Below are positions 1 through 7,587 of a DNA stretch of 9,449 nt, piece after piece (positions within the stretch are counted from its first letter, which is position 1; each line of letters opens with the position of its first letter). The position numbers and the translations under genes were made by a program. Where the stretch lies: contig CAJUHN010000154.1 of the NCBI GenBank assembly GCA_910585935.1, positions 1 to 9,449 of the forward strand, given 5' to 3'. The DNA is from an uncultured Lachnospiraceae bacterium (GTDB lineage Bacteria; Bacillota; Clostridia; Lachnospirales; Lachnospiraceae). The notes beneath the pieces are model-generated. The model was not told where the DNA came from. It was given only the letters and a program-made list of their open reading frames with translations, and searched no databases.

Positions 1-63
1 CTTCCAAGGGGCTTCTTATGGAATACTTCCTTGCCTCCGCTAGGTTATCGGCTGTTCTGCTTT

Positions 64-92
64 TTGAAAGATAGTTTTATGATAAGTATAAT
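64..92 (+). promoter_or_regulatory. Probable sigma-A promoter of the glycan operon
   Basis: A -35 element TTGAAA (64-69) is followed after exactly 17 bases by a perfect -10 element TATAAT (87-92), matching the housekeeping sigma-A consensus closely. Transcription would begin near 99, giving a leader of about 220 nt before the ATG at 322. No better-scoring pair was seen closer to the first gene. In AT-rich DNA such matches can arise by chance, but the optimal spacing and perfect -10 favour a real site. Confidence 0.6.
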
Positions 93-175
93 CTTTCTGA
101 ATAAAAAGATGGAATGGTATGAAGATAGGGAAAGTTTGTATGAAAAGTATGGAATTTTAGTGAGGAGATATACAA

Positions 176-231
176 AAGTAATTTTCGCAAGGGTTAGTAT
201 TTATATAGCTTGCAGAGTTTTGTAATTACTT
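176..231 (+). promoter_or_regulatory. Possible leader hairpin 1
   Basis: An 8-base perfect inverted repeat, AAGTAATT (176-183) and AATTACTT (224-231), encloses a nested 5-base stem, GCAAG (187-191) and CTTGC (209-213). Together they could form a two-part stem with an internal loop in the leader RNA. No U-tract follows, so it does not look like an intrinsic terminator, and it matches no riboswitch class I recognise. Confidence 0.35.
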
Positions 232-251
232 AATATATTGATATTTTGTTA

Positions 252-291
252 ACTACCTACCATCGAAAGGCAGTGGGTTTCCGTACCTAGT
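252..291 (+). promoter_or_regulatory. Possible leader hairpin 2
   Basis: The arms ACTA/TAGT (252-255, 288-291) and TAC/GTA (258-260, 283-285) are separated by a CC/CC mismatch. Inside, GAAA (265-268) can pair with TTTC (278-281) around a 9-base loop. This is a relatively G+C-rich island in an AT-rich leader. It ends about 15 bases before the ribosome binding site of the first gene. The stem is imperfect, and no known riboswitch or antitermination element was recognised, so the role is open. Confidence 0.3.
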
Positions 292-321
292 AAAATTTAT
301 GAAAGGAAAAGGATTAACAGA

Positions 322-2997
322 ATGAGTGAAATCAATACGGAAGAATATTGGGATAATAGGTTTTTGATGGATTGGGAAGCTATGCAGGGAAAGGAACAAA
401 CAGAGTTTTTCGCCTATATTGCACTAGAATTATTACCAGATTGGCTTAAAAGTGAAATTAAATTGGAAAAATTGACCATTTGCGATTTTGGGTGTGCATT
501 AGGAGAAGCTGTTTGTATGTTGAATACACAGTTACAAACAAAAGTCAGCGGTATGGATTTTTCTGAAAGCGCGGTTGAAAAGGCAAAAGAAAATTATCCC
601 CAGTATGATTTCTTTCAAAAAGATATTTTTAAGGAAGAAATAGAAGAAATGAGGTTTGATGTAGGTTATATCTCCAATGTATTAGAACATATAAAAAATC
701 CTTGGAGTGCAGCGGAAAATTTAGTGAAATGTTTAAATCGGTATTTTATTGTTTTAATACCATTTCGGGAAACTATGCAGATAGAGGAACATTGCAATAA
801 ATTTGATACAGGAAATATTCCATTTCATATAGAAAAGATGAAGTTGATTTATGTAAATTATATGGACTGTACTCATATAGAAAATACATTATATGCAGAT
901 CGGCAAATCCTTTTGGTATATACAAATGAACAGGAAAAAATAAATCATTCCTGTTTAGAAGATTTTGTAGAAGGGTTTGAAAAAGAATATAAACAGATAA
1001 TCAAGATAGATGAAAAAGAGAAACAAAAGTTAGAGGACAAAATAGAAGAGGTAAATAGGCAATATCAAACACAGTTGATGGATAATAAAAGGCTGACAGA
1101 TGAAGTGAAGGATGATTTATTAAAGATAGAACAGTTTCAGTTTGAAATAAAGGAATATGAAGAGAGAGTAAATTGTTTATCTGAGGAAGTTTTGAGATAT
1201 GAAAAAGAAACAGAAGAACAAAAAAATAAGATTATTGAATTAAGTGAACAAGTCATTTCGGATAAAGAGCAAAAGATAAAATATGAACATGAGATAGGTA
1301 AACAAAAAGATAAAATTATTGAATTAAAAGAACAAATAAGCTTAAACAGAGAACAGAAGATAAAATATGAATGTGAAGTAGATAGGCAAAAAGATAAAAT
1401 TATTGAATTAAAGGAACAGATAAGTTTAGACGGAAAACAGAAGATAAAATATGAGTGCGAAGTAAGAGAACAAAAAGATGAAATTATTGAATTAAAGAAA
1501 CAATTAGAGTTAGAAAAAGAACAAAATATAAAATATGAGAGAGAGGTCAATAGACAAAAAAAGAAAATAGCAGGTGTGACAGAACAGGAAGAATTTAATA
1601 GAAAACAAATAGATTATATGAAAAATATGATTTATGACTTACAAATAGAAAGAGAAGGAACTTATAAATCTTTTTCATGGAAGATTACATCACCATTAAG
1701 AGGGATAAAAAAGATAGGTAAGAATGTTTATAAAGTTTTTATAGATAAAAAATATCGTGTATCTGTCATAAGAAATTCCAGATTTTATGAAAAATTTCGG
1801 GCTATTCTTCCTCAAAAGTGGAAACATTGGATAAAAAAGAAATATTTAAATGAACCTGAAATAGAAGCTATACTAAAAAATAATAAACAAGAAAAAGGAA
1901 TATTAGAGTATTTAAGGGAATTTGAATGTAATTTGAAAGAGGATGATCAGCTCATACTTGTATTTAGTGGTGTGAAGTATATTGACAGTGAAGGACAGAG
2001 AAATATTCGATTGATTCATGAAGCACGCGAATTGGGGAAAAAGATTATTTTTGCTTATTGGAGATGGGATACAAAGGAAGAAATAGATGCTTTAGAAGAG
2101 AATATGATAAAAATTCCCATTGATATATTAGTTCAGATAAAAATAAATATTTTTGAAGATTATTTTAAAGAAATACAGGATAAATGTCTTTTAGTGGAAT
2201 TTCCGCATCCTTATGTGACACAAATGATTGAAATTGCTAATTCTTTTGGCTGGAAGACCATCTATGATGTGATAGATGACTGGGAAGAGTTTTCTCATTG
2301 TGGACAAGCGGAATGGTATGACAAAAAAGTAGAAAGACGTGTTGCTAATATTGTAGATGTGAATATTGCAACTGCTCATGTATTGAAAGAAAAAATTCAA
2401 AAAGATATTCTGCTTCCGAAACCCTATTATATTATCACGAATGGGGTTGATGCAGAGCGTATGAAAAAAGCAAAACGGTTGCCAGAATATGATTTTACAA
2501 AAGGAACTTTGCAGATAGGATATTTCGGGCATTTAACAGATGCATGGTTTGATTGGGAATTAATACAGCAATTAGCGAAGAATCATATGGATTGGACTTT
2601 TCATATGATAGGCTATGGCGCGCCCGAAAAACTGCGTGTTCCAAATAATGTCATTTTATATGGGAAGAAGTTGCCAGAAGAATTGCCGAAATATGCTGCT
2701 TATTGGGATGTCGCGATCATTCCATTTATTAATAATGAATTAACAAAAGGAGTGAATCCCATAAAAGTTTTTGAATATCTTCAGCTCAGACTTCCTGTTG
2801 TGGCATCGAATATGCCAGAAATTGCTGAGTATCCTTATGTTTCTATTGCGATAGGATATGAGGAATTTGAAGCTGCGATTGTTTCTTCTGCGGAAATTGT
2901 GATGGAGGAAGAAAAGGTACAATCATTTATTGAAAACAATACATGGAGAAAGAAATGTGAAGAATTATTAAAATGCATAAAAAATATAAAAAAATAA
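322..2997 (+). CDS. Methyltransferase - coiled coil - glycosyltransferase fusion protein
   Basis: The 891-residue cytoplasmic protein has three parts. Residues 1-215 form a class I SAM-dependent methyltransferase: motif I is ICDFGCALGE (53-62), an acidic residue ends strand 2 (D79), and SNVLEHIKNPW (118-128) is typical of the Methyltransf_11/23 group. Residues about 218-445 are a highly charged coiled coil with a 28-residue repeat (four heptads). A basic linker carrying SFSWKITSPLR (450-460) leads to a GT4/GT-B glycosyltransferase (about 540-885) with IYDVIDDWEEF (647-657), an ITNGVD turn (705-710) and a nucleotide-sugar-binding NPIKVFEYL segment (812-820). The glycosyltransferase part recalls TuaH-type enzymes. 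ATG at 322 is preceded by AAAAGGA. It is probably first in the operon, 25 bases before the next gene. The domain calls are firm. That it methylates and extends the same surface glycan, perhaps as a capping or length-setting enzyme, is inference. Confidence 0.88.
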   Translation: MSEINTEEYWDNRFLMDWEAMQGKEQTEFFAYIALELLPDWLKSEIKLEKLTICDFGCALGEAVCMLNTQLQTKVSGMDFSESAVEKAKENYPQYDFFQKDIFKEEIEEMRFDVGYISNVLEHIKNPWSAAENLVKCLNRYFIVLIPFRETMQIEEHCNKFDTGNIPFHIEKMKLIYVNYMDCTHIENTLYADRQILLVYTNEQEKINHSCLEDFVEGFEKEYKQIIKIDEKEKQKLEDKIEEVNRQYQTQLMDNKRLTDEVKDDLLKIEQFQFEIKEYEERVNCLSEEVLRYEKETEEQKNKIIELSEQVISDKEQKIKYEHEIGKQKDKIIELKEQISLNREQKIKYECEVDRQKDKIIELKEQISLDGKQKIKYECEVREQKDEIIELKKQLELEKEQNIKYEREVNRQKKKIAGVTEQEEFNRKQIDYMKNMIYDLQIEREGTYKSFSWKITSPLRGIKKIGKNVYKVFIDKKYRVSVIRNSRFYEKFRAILPQKWKHWIKKKYLNEPEIEAILKNNKQEKGILEYLREFECNLKEDDQLILVFSGVKYIDSEGQRNIRLIHEARELGKKIIFAYWRWDTKEEIDALEENMIKIPIDILVQIKINIFEDYFKEIQDKCLLVEFPHPYVTQMIEIANSFGWKTIYDVIDDWEEFSHCGQAEWYDKKVERRVANIVDVNIATAHVLKEKIQKDILLPKPYYIITNGVDAERMKKAKRLPEYDFTKGTLQIGYFGHLTDAWFDWELIQQLAKNHMDWTFHMIGYGAPEKLRVPNNVILYGKKLPEELPKYAAYWDVAIIPFINNELTKGVNPIKVFEYLQLRLPVVASNMPEIAEYPYVSIAIGYEEFEAAIVSSAEIVMEEEKVQSFIENNTWRKKCEELLKCIKNIKK
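1219..1554 (+). repeat. Four in-frame 84-bp tandem repeats encoding coiled-coil units
   Basis: Four consecutive 84-base units start at 1219, 1303, 1387 and 1471. Each encodes 28 residues of the pattern QKxKIIELxEQ...QKIKYExE. A decayed fifth unit begins at 1555 (QKKKIAG), and a weaker earlier copy precedes the array (RYEKE, residues 292-296). By hand count, units 2 and 3 agree at 70 of 84 bases and 23 of 28 residues. Since 28 residues are four heptads, gain or loss of a unit keeps both the reading frame and the coiled-coil register. Confidence 0.9.
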
Positions 2998-3022
2998 TGG
3001 ATGAGATACGAATGAGGGAAAG

Positions 3023-4069
3023 ATGAAAATTTTAATATCGTATTTGTTTTGTACAAAAGGCGGCGTGGAAACCGCATTAGTGAACAGATTAAAAGAAGTA
3101 AATACCAGCTTGTATGAGATAGATTTGCTTTTTTTTAAAGATTATGGCGGGCTTTCTATGTTTCATGATTGGGATGGAAACGTTTATATTGAGGAATACG
3201 CAGAAAATATAAAAAAGCTGATCATAGATAATCAATATGATATCGTAATTGCTATTGATTCAAAAGAAATATTAGAGATGATAAAGGCGATAGAATATGA
3301 TGGAAAAATAGGACTTGAAGTTCATACTACTTATGAAGAAGGGTTGAAATATTTAAGTTCAGAGGTGATAGATTCTGTTGATTTTATTATTGTCCCATCT
3401 GAATATCAGAAAAAGTTAGTACAGAGTAAAATAAACAATAAGAATATTTTTATATTAGGAAATGCAGTTAGTGGAAATTTAGTTTATCAGTCACAGTGTA
3501 AATTTCCCTATCATAAAAAAATAGTATTATGGGTGGGAAGAATAGATCCACATAAAAATTGGAAATTATTTTTGAAAATCGCAAGTGAATTGAGTAAATT
3601 AGATGAGAAATTAATTTTCTGGGTGGTAGGAGGACTAAAATCCAGAACAGAGGAAATTAAAGAATTTGAAGAAATGATTTATGAGTTAGACCTTGAATGT
3701 AAAGTGAGATGGATTCCTCAAGTTGATTATCAAAAGATGAGTGAGATTTATAGCTTAGCTGCGAATAGTGGGGGATGTTATATTTCTACATCACATAATG
3801 AATCCTTTGGAATGACAGTGATAGAGGCCATGATTTGCAGATGTCCAGTTATTGTTCATGCAGTAGGAGCATTGACAGAACTTGTTCAGGAAGGAAGAGG
3901 GCTATGTTTAGAAAATATGGAAGAAACAGAAAAAATTAAAGCTATGTTTCATTTTATCAATAGTTCTGACAGAGAAAAAATTGTAAATAGGGCAGAGCGA
4001 TATGTGAATGAAAATTTTTCTTGTAAAAGTATTAGCTTAAAGTTCTGTAAGATTTTAGATAAAGTCTAA
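3023..4069 (+). CDS. GT4 family glycosyltransferase
   Basis: This 348-residue retaining GT-B glycosyltransferase probably works at the cytoplasmic membrane face, moving a sugar from a nucleotide-sugar to a lipid-linked glycan. The N-terminal domain has the glycine loop KGGVETALV (12-20) and the hinge segment FIIVPSEYQKK (121-131). The C-terminal Glycos_transf_1 domain starts near 165 with WVGRIDPHKNW (170-180) and carries the EX7E signature in NESFGMTVIEAM (E260, E268), followed by CPVIVHAVGALTELV. The length is normal for the family and there is no signal peptide or membrane segment. ATG 3023 follows AGGGAAAG with very tight spacing. The gene lies 25 bases after the fusion gene, and its stop overlaps the ribosome binding site of the next gene. 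Donor and acceptor sugars cannot be read from the sequence. Confidence 0.9.
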   Translation: MKILISYLFCTKGGVETALVNRLKEVNTSLYEIDLLFFKDYGGLSMFHDWDGNVYIEEYAENIKKLIIDNQYDIVIAIDSKEILEMIKAIEYDGKIGLEVHTTYEEGLKYLSSEVIDSVDFIIVPSEYQKKLVQSKINNKNIFILGNAVSGNLVYQSQCKFPYHKKIVLWVGRIDPHKNWKLFLKIASELSKLDEKLIFWVVGGLKSRTEEIKEFEEMIYELDLECKVRWIPQVDYQKMSEIYSLAANSGGCYISTSHNESFGMTVIEAMICRCPVIVHAVGALTELVQEGRGLCLENMEETEKIKAMFHFINSSDREKIVNRAERYVNENFSCKSISLKFCKILDKV

Positions 4070-4074
4070 GGAGG
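4068..4074 (+). promoter_or_regulatory. Strong ribosome binding site overlapping the upstream stop codon
   Basis: AAGGAGG overlaps the last two bases of the TAA stop at 4067-4069 and sits 4 bases before ATG 4079. The arrangement suggests translational coupling between the GT4 gene and the membrane protein gene. It favours ATG 4079 over the next in-frame ATG (residue 16), which would remove the first membrane segment. Confidence 0.75.
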
Positions 4075-4078
4075 AACA

Positions 4079-6373
4079 ATGGGAATTTGTTTTTTTATTT
4101 CACTTTTAGGTTATACATTATTAATGAAACGATTATTACTAAATATAAAAATTGGAAGTGCATTTTATAGTGCTTATCTAGGGATGCTTTTATGTTCGTA
4201 TATATTTGTGATTATTTTTAATGTTTATCAACCAGCAGCATATATCATTTTATACGTTGGAATCGTATCGTTAATAGCAATATTCGTTTTGAGTTTCATA
4301 AAAAAAGATAAATTTTTGTTGAAACAAGATATAAAAATGATAATAGGTATTATAGGATTATTAGGATTATTTATCTATCTGTTAGCAGATGGTGTCTTTA
4401 AATCTCATGATGCATATTCGTTTTGGGGAAGAGTGGCTAAAGAATTATATACTTTTGATAAGTTTTATATAAATCCTGAATCTAATATGAGCCATACGGA
4501 CTATAACCCTATTATGGAATCATTACAGTATTGTATTACAAAAACATTTGGATGGAAGGAAAAATATTTATTTTATCCCATCATTGCATGTGTTACCGCT
4601 TGTTTTACTATGCTATGTGATTTTATCAAAACATTTTGGGGAAAAGTTTTGTTTATATTAATGTCACTTTGCTGTATTACTTTTTTTGGTTCAACCTTTT
4701 CTACCGCTTTTCTTGGTGCAGATTTATGTTTAGGTTTGATTTTTGGTACGTCCGCCATTAGATTTGTTTATAGAGAAGATGACAATATAACAGAAATGTT
4801 GCCTATTTTGCTATCTATCTTGATTTTACCTGCTATAAAATTATACACAGGTCTTTTATTTTCTGTAATCTTGCTTGCTTTAATGATATTAGATAAAATA
4901 GAGCCATTTTATAAAAAAAAGCAGTATTTATTGATAGGATTAGTTTGTATCTTGTTTATGCAATTTAGTTGGTCAGTTGTATATAACTATCATATACAAA
5001 AGAAAAATTATGCTATAGAAAATAATATAAAAGAATATATGGGAGAAGAATATGAAGATAATTTCCATCTTTCTATCAAGAATTTAGTGAAAGGTAATCC
5101 AAGAAATGATTCTTTTCTAAATTCAATAGATAATAATGATATCACAGATAATGTGAATGCTCTTATGAATCAGACATTAAACGTATTTAATACACAAGAA
5201 TTATATGGGGTTCATTTGACAGTAATTCAGACATTTTTAGTATTTATATTAGGCATATTATATTTAAGGTGGACAGATAAAGGACAAAAAGAACGAATAT
5301 CCAAATGTATAAAAATATTTGGAATTTCCATAGTGTTATATGTTGGTGGAATGTTTGTAACATATTTCGTTGAACCAGGTACAGCCGCTGAACCGATTAG
5401 ATATATTGGAATCGTTGCTATCCCAATTATAGTACTTTTTTATTTTTCCTTATTTTTTAATTTTAAGAATAAAAGAAATAAAAATATATTGTTTCTGACA
5501 ATCTTAATTATGATATTGAATATAAGATATGGTGGAGTGATTACTAAGGCGTATAAGGCAGATGATTCACAAGGATATATTTATGCACAATATACAGATA
5601 AACAAATAAAAAATTATATAGATGAAGTTGTAATGCAATTTGGTATAGACGAAAGAATATTATTAATCGATGCTTATGATGATAATTTTCAAAACTATAT
5701 AGAAGGAAAAAATATTACTGGAATTTCATTTTCATATCAATATATGTTGTTGCCTAGACGGATAAATGTTCTAGTAGAAGACTGTCAAAATATAAATTCT
5801 TTACAGATGTATACCATGAATGAATTTGATGAAATTATAAAAAATGAAAGAATTCATAAGATACTTTTATTATCTAATGATTATAATAGGATAAAATTTT
5901 ATAAATCATTATTTGGATTTGATGAAATATATCATAATATATTAACTATTGTGGATGTTCATGTTATAGATGGAGAAATAAAATATACTAATATAACACC
6001 AAATACTAAAAAAACAAAAATGAAAGAAATAAGTCAACTTGTTTTAAAAGCAAGTAATGATGATTATTACTTTGAAGTTCTTTGTGATGAAATAGAATTA
6101 GAGAAAGAATATGGAGTAGAGATAGAGGTTATTGAAAAAGAAGTTGGAGAAGCAGAAAAAGTTGAAGTTATAGTTTATGATTTTACGAGAGAGTTGGTAA
6201 TTGAAAAACATGAATTTGAGATATCAAATAAAAGGCAGGAATGGTTTTTTGAAATTAAGAATGATGAAATAGAGAACGATAATTTACAGTTATTAATTTA
6301 TGCAGGTACAAGAGGTTCAACAGAAGGAAATAGTATTATTATTAAAAATATAAATTTATATCATAGCCCATAA
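4079..6373 (+). CDS. Polytopic membrane protein, probable GT-C glycosyltransferase
   Basis: This 764-residue membrane protein has roughly 12-14 hydrophobic segments between residues 3 and 482. A conserved-looking first large outer loop contains SHDAYSFWGRVAKEL (109-123, D111 the likely catalytic acid) and SHTDYNPIMESLQY (138-151). This layout of an acidic residue after an early membrane helix and a downstream H/D-Y-P motif fits GT-C enzymes, which use polyprenyl-phosphate sugars on the outer face. Residues about 490-764 are soluble; the last 110 or so are rich in alternating beta-type residues and end in QLLIYAGTRGSTEG and IIIKNINLYHSP, suggesting a sugar-binding-like beta-sandwich. The next gene encodes a GT2-GtrA protein of the type that supplies lipid-linked sugars, which supports this role. 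It is visibly AT-richer than the last genes, especially in the C-terminal part. An O-antigen polymerase-like or YfhO-like protein is an alternative. Confidence 0.7.
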   Translation: MGICFFISLLGYTLLMKRLLLNIKIGSAFYSAYLGMLLCSYIFVIIFNVYQPAAYIILYVGIVSLIAIFVLSFIKKDKFLLKQDIKMIIGIIGLLGLFIYLLADGVFKSHDAYSFWGRVAKELYTFDKFYINPESNMSHTDYNPIMESLQYCITKTFGWKEKYLFYPIIACVTACFTMLCDFIKTFWGKVLFILMSLCCITFFGSTFSTAFLGADLCLGLIFGTSAIRFVYREDDNITEMLPILLSILILPAIKLYTGLLFSVILLALMILDKIEPFYKKKQYLLIGLVCILFMQFSWSVVYNYHIQKKNYAIENNIKEYMGEEYEDNFHLSIKNLVKGNPRNDSFLNSIDNNDITDNVNALMNQTLNVFNTQELYGVHLTVIQTFLVFILGILYLRWTDKGQKERISKCIKIFGISIVLYVGGMFVTYFVEPGTAAEPIRYIGIVAIPIIVLFYFSLFFNFKNKRNKNILFLTILIMILNIRYGGVITKAYKADDSQGYIYAQYTDKQIKNYIDEVVMQFGIDERILLIDAYDDNFQNYIEGKNITGISFSYQYMLLPRRINVLVEDCQNINSLQMYTMNEFDEIIKNERIHKILLLSNDYNRIKFYKSLFGFDEIYHNILTIVDVHVIDGEIKYTNITPNTKKTKMKEISQLVLKASNDDYYFEVLCDEIELEKEYGVEIEVIEKEVGEAEKVEVIVYDFTRELVIEKHEFEISNKRQEWFFEIKNDEIENDNLQLLIYAGTRGSTEGNSIIIKNINLYHSP

Positions 6374-6459
6374 CTCCCAAAAAAATGTAATTCTATTTAA
6401 TAAACATAATAGTGAGATTAGTATAGATAAAATACCAAGAAAAGGAAATAAACAAAAGG

Positions 6460-7521
6460 ATGAAAACATGTATTATTATAATACCAGCATATAAGCCATC
6501 TATAAAATTAAAAAAATTAATACAGAATTTACAACAAGAATGGGTGAGTAAGATTATTTGTATAGATGATGGAAGCGGTAAAGAGTTTGCTGAAATATTT
6601 TATGAAATAGAGAGAATAGGAAATGTTTGTGTGCTGAAACACGCCATTAATATGGGAAAGGGAAGAGCATTAAAAACGGCATTCAATTATATTATGAATG
6701 AATTGCCAGATAATGATATGGTAATTACCGTGGATGCAGATGGACAACATACATTAGAAGCGATAGATAAAGTGTATCATGCTTTTTGTGGGAATAACCA
6801 TATGATTTTGGGGAAGCGAGAATTTACGAATATAAATAGTAAAAAAAAGATACCGTTTAGAAGCAGGTTTGGAAACAACTTGACGAGATGGGTATTTAAT
6901 TTTTTATGTAATGTGAATGTTTCAGATACACAGACAGGATTGAGAGCAATTCCTATGACAATATTACCTTATCTTATGGAAGTCCCTGGGGAAAGATATG
7001 AATATGAAACAAATTGTTTATTATGGTGTAAAGACAATTCAATTGAACTGAACGAAGTAGAAATTGAAACCATTTATGAGAATAATAATGAATCCTCACA
7101 TTTTAATCCGTTAGGAGATTCATTAAAAATATACAAAGTAATTTTTAAATACCTGTGTTCCTCTGGTTTGTCAGTTGTGGTTGACTATGCTGTTTTTTTT
7201 ACATTAACAAATTATACGAATAATGTTTTCCTGTTAACTTATTCGGGAAGGGTTTGTTCCTCTATTATTAACTTTATTATAAATAAGAAAGTAGTGTTTA
7301 AAACTACAGGAAAGGTGTGGTATCAAGGAATTAAATATTTTCTCTTAGTATTATTATCAGGAACAATTTCCGCTATAGCTGTATTTGGATTTCAAATGGC
7401 AATTAGTGAAAATTTAGTAATTGCTAAAGTAATAGTGGAAATAATCTTATTCTTTTTTAACTTTTATATTCAAAAGAATTTTATATTTGCTAAAGGAAAG
7501 GATAATTCAAAAGAAGAATAA
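6460..7521 (+). CDS. GT2 polyprenyl-phosphate glycosyltransferase fused to GtrA-like flippase domain
   Basis: Residues 1-225 of this 353-residue protein form a GT-A, GT2-family domain like dolichol-phosphate mannose synthase. It opens with CIIIIPAYKP (4-13) and contains IDDGSG (35-40), the metal-binding DADGQH (92-97) and the acceptor-side DTQTGLRAI (156-164). Residues about 228-345 form a four-helix GtrA domain, with NFIINKKVVF (271-280) and the terminal FFFNFYIQKNFIF (331-343) typical of that family. The first half should charge undecaprenyl phosphate with a sugar, and the second should help flip the product. ATG 6460 fits the beta-1 strand. AAAGGA at 6441-6446 is the likely ribosome binding site, although 13 bases away. 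The preceding 86-base gap is the longest in the operon and shows no terminator or good promoter. The neighbouring GT-C protein is the natural user of the flipped donor. The sugar is unknown. Confidence 0.88.
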   Translation: MKTCIIIIPAYKPSIKLKKLIQNLQQEWVSKIICIDDGSGKEFAEIFYEIERIGNVCVLKHAINMGKGRALKTAFNYIMNELPDNDMVITVDADGQHTLEAIDKVYHAFCGNNHMILGKREFTNINSKKKIPFRSRFGNNLTRWVFNFLCNVNVSDTQTGLRAIPMTILPYLMEVPGERYEYETNCLLWCKDNSIELNEVEIETIYENNNESSHFNPLGDSLKIYKVIFKYLCSSGLSVVVDYAVFFTLTNYTNNVFLLTYSGRVCSSIINFIINKKVVFKTTGKVWYQGIKYFLLVLLSGTISAIAVFGFQMAISENLVIAKVIVEIILFFFNFYIQKNFIFAKGKDNSKEE

Positions 7522-7587
7522 AAAATATAAATTGAACAAATTGTTATAAAACACTATTAAAGTTGAAAGTTGGAGGAACAAGAATAA

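Larger units (their letters stand above)
1..321. other. Upstream non-coding region and operon leader
   Basis: This stretch holds no gene I can support. The first 60 bases are richer in G+C than the rest and may be the tail of something outside the window, but neither strand gives a recognisable protein. A frame on the + strand is open from the left edge to 225, but it has no convincing ribosome binding site, matches no family I know and contains the promoter, so I do not call it. From about 100 to 321 the region reads as an untranslated leader for the first glycan gene, with two possible hairpins (176-231 and 252-291). A ribosome binding site (AAAAGGA, 307-313) lies 8 bases before the ATG at 322. 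Confidence 0.6.

Noticed and set aside
1..66. Intrinsic terminator of an upstream gene
   Set aside because: Only short weak stems (CAAGG/CCTTG and CCG/CGG) could be drawn, and the T-run at 60-65 is not placed directly after a stable hairpin.
1..225. Open frame on the + strand with a possible TTG start at 31
   Set aside because: No ribosome binding site, no recognisable family, unlikely amino acid pattern, and it overlaps the best promoter in the window.
251..279. Possible relic of an IS200/IS605-type end hairpin
   Set aside because: The sequence weakly recalls such ends, but the stem has about three mismatches and no transposase or TnpB remnant was recognised nearby.
1137..1550. 137-residue open frame on the - strand
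   Set aside because: It is the antisense shadow of the repetitive coiled-coil codons; its Ser/Phe/Cys-rich repeats simply mirror the + strand repeat.
1219..1554. CRISPR-like spaced repeats
   Set aside because: The repeats are contiguous, coding and in heptad register, with no unique spacers; they are protein repeats.
2191..2532. 113-residue open frame on the - strand, and similar short - strand frames elsewhere
   Set aside because: They lie wholly or mainly inside well-supported + strand glycosyltransferase and FkbH genes and show no family motifs or ribosome binding sites.
6374..6459. Terminator or new promoter in the longest intergenic gap
   Set aside because: No inverted repeat with a U-tract and no -35/-10 pair at suitable spacing; the CATAAT at 6405-6410 lacks a -35 partner.
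7532..7560. Internal promoter before the FkbH gene (TTGAAC, 17 bases, TATTAA)
   Set aside because: Both boxes match consensus at only about four of six positions, which is expected by chance in such AT-rich DNA.
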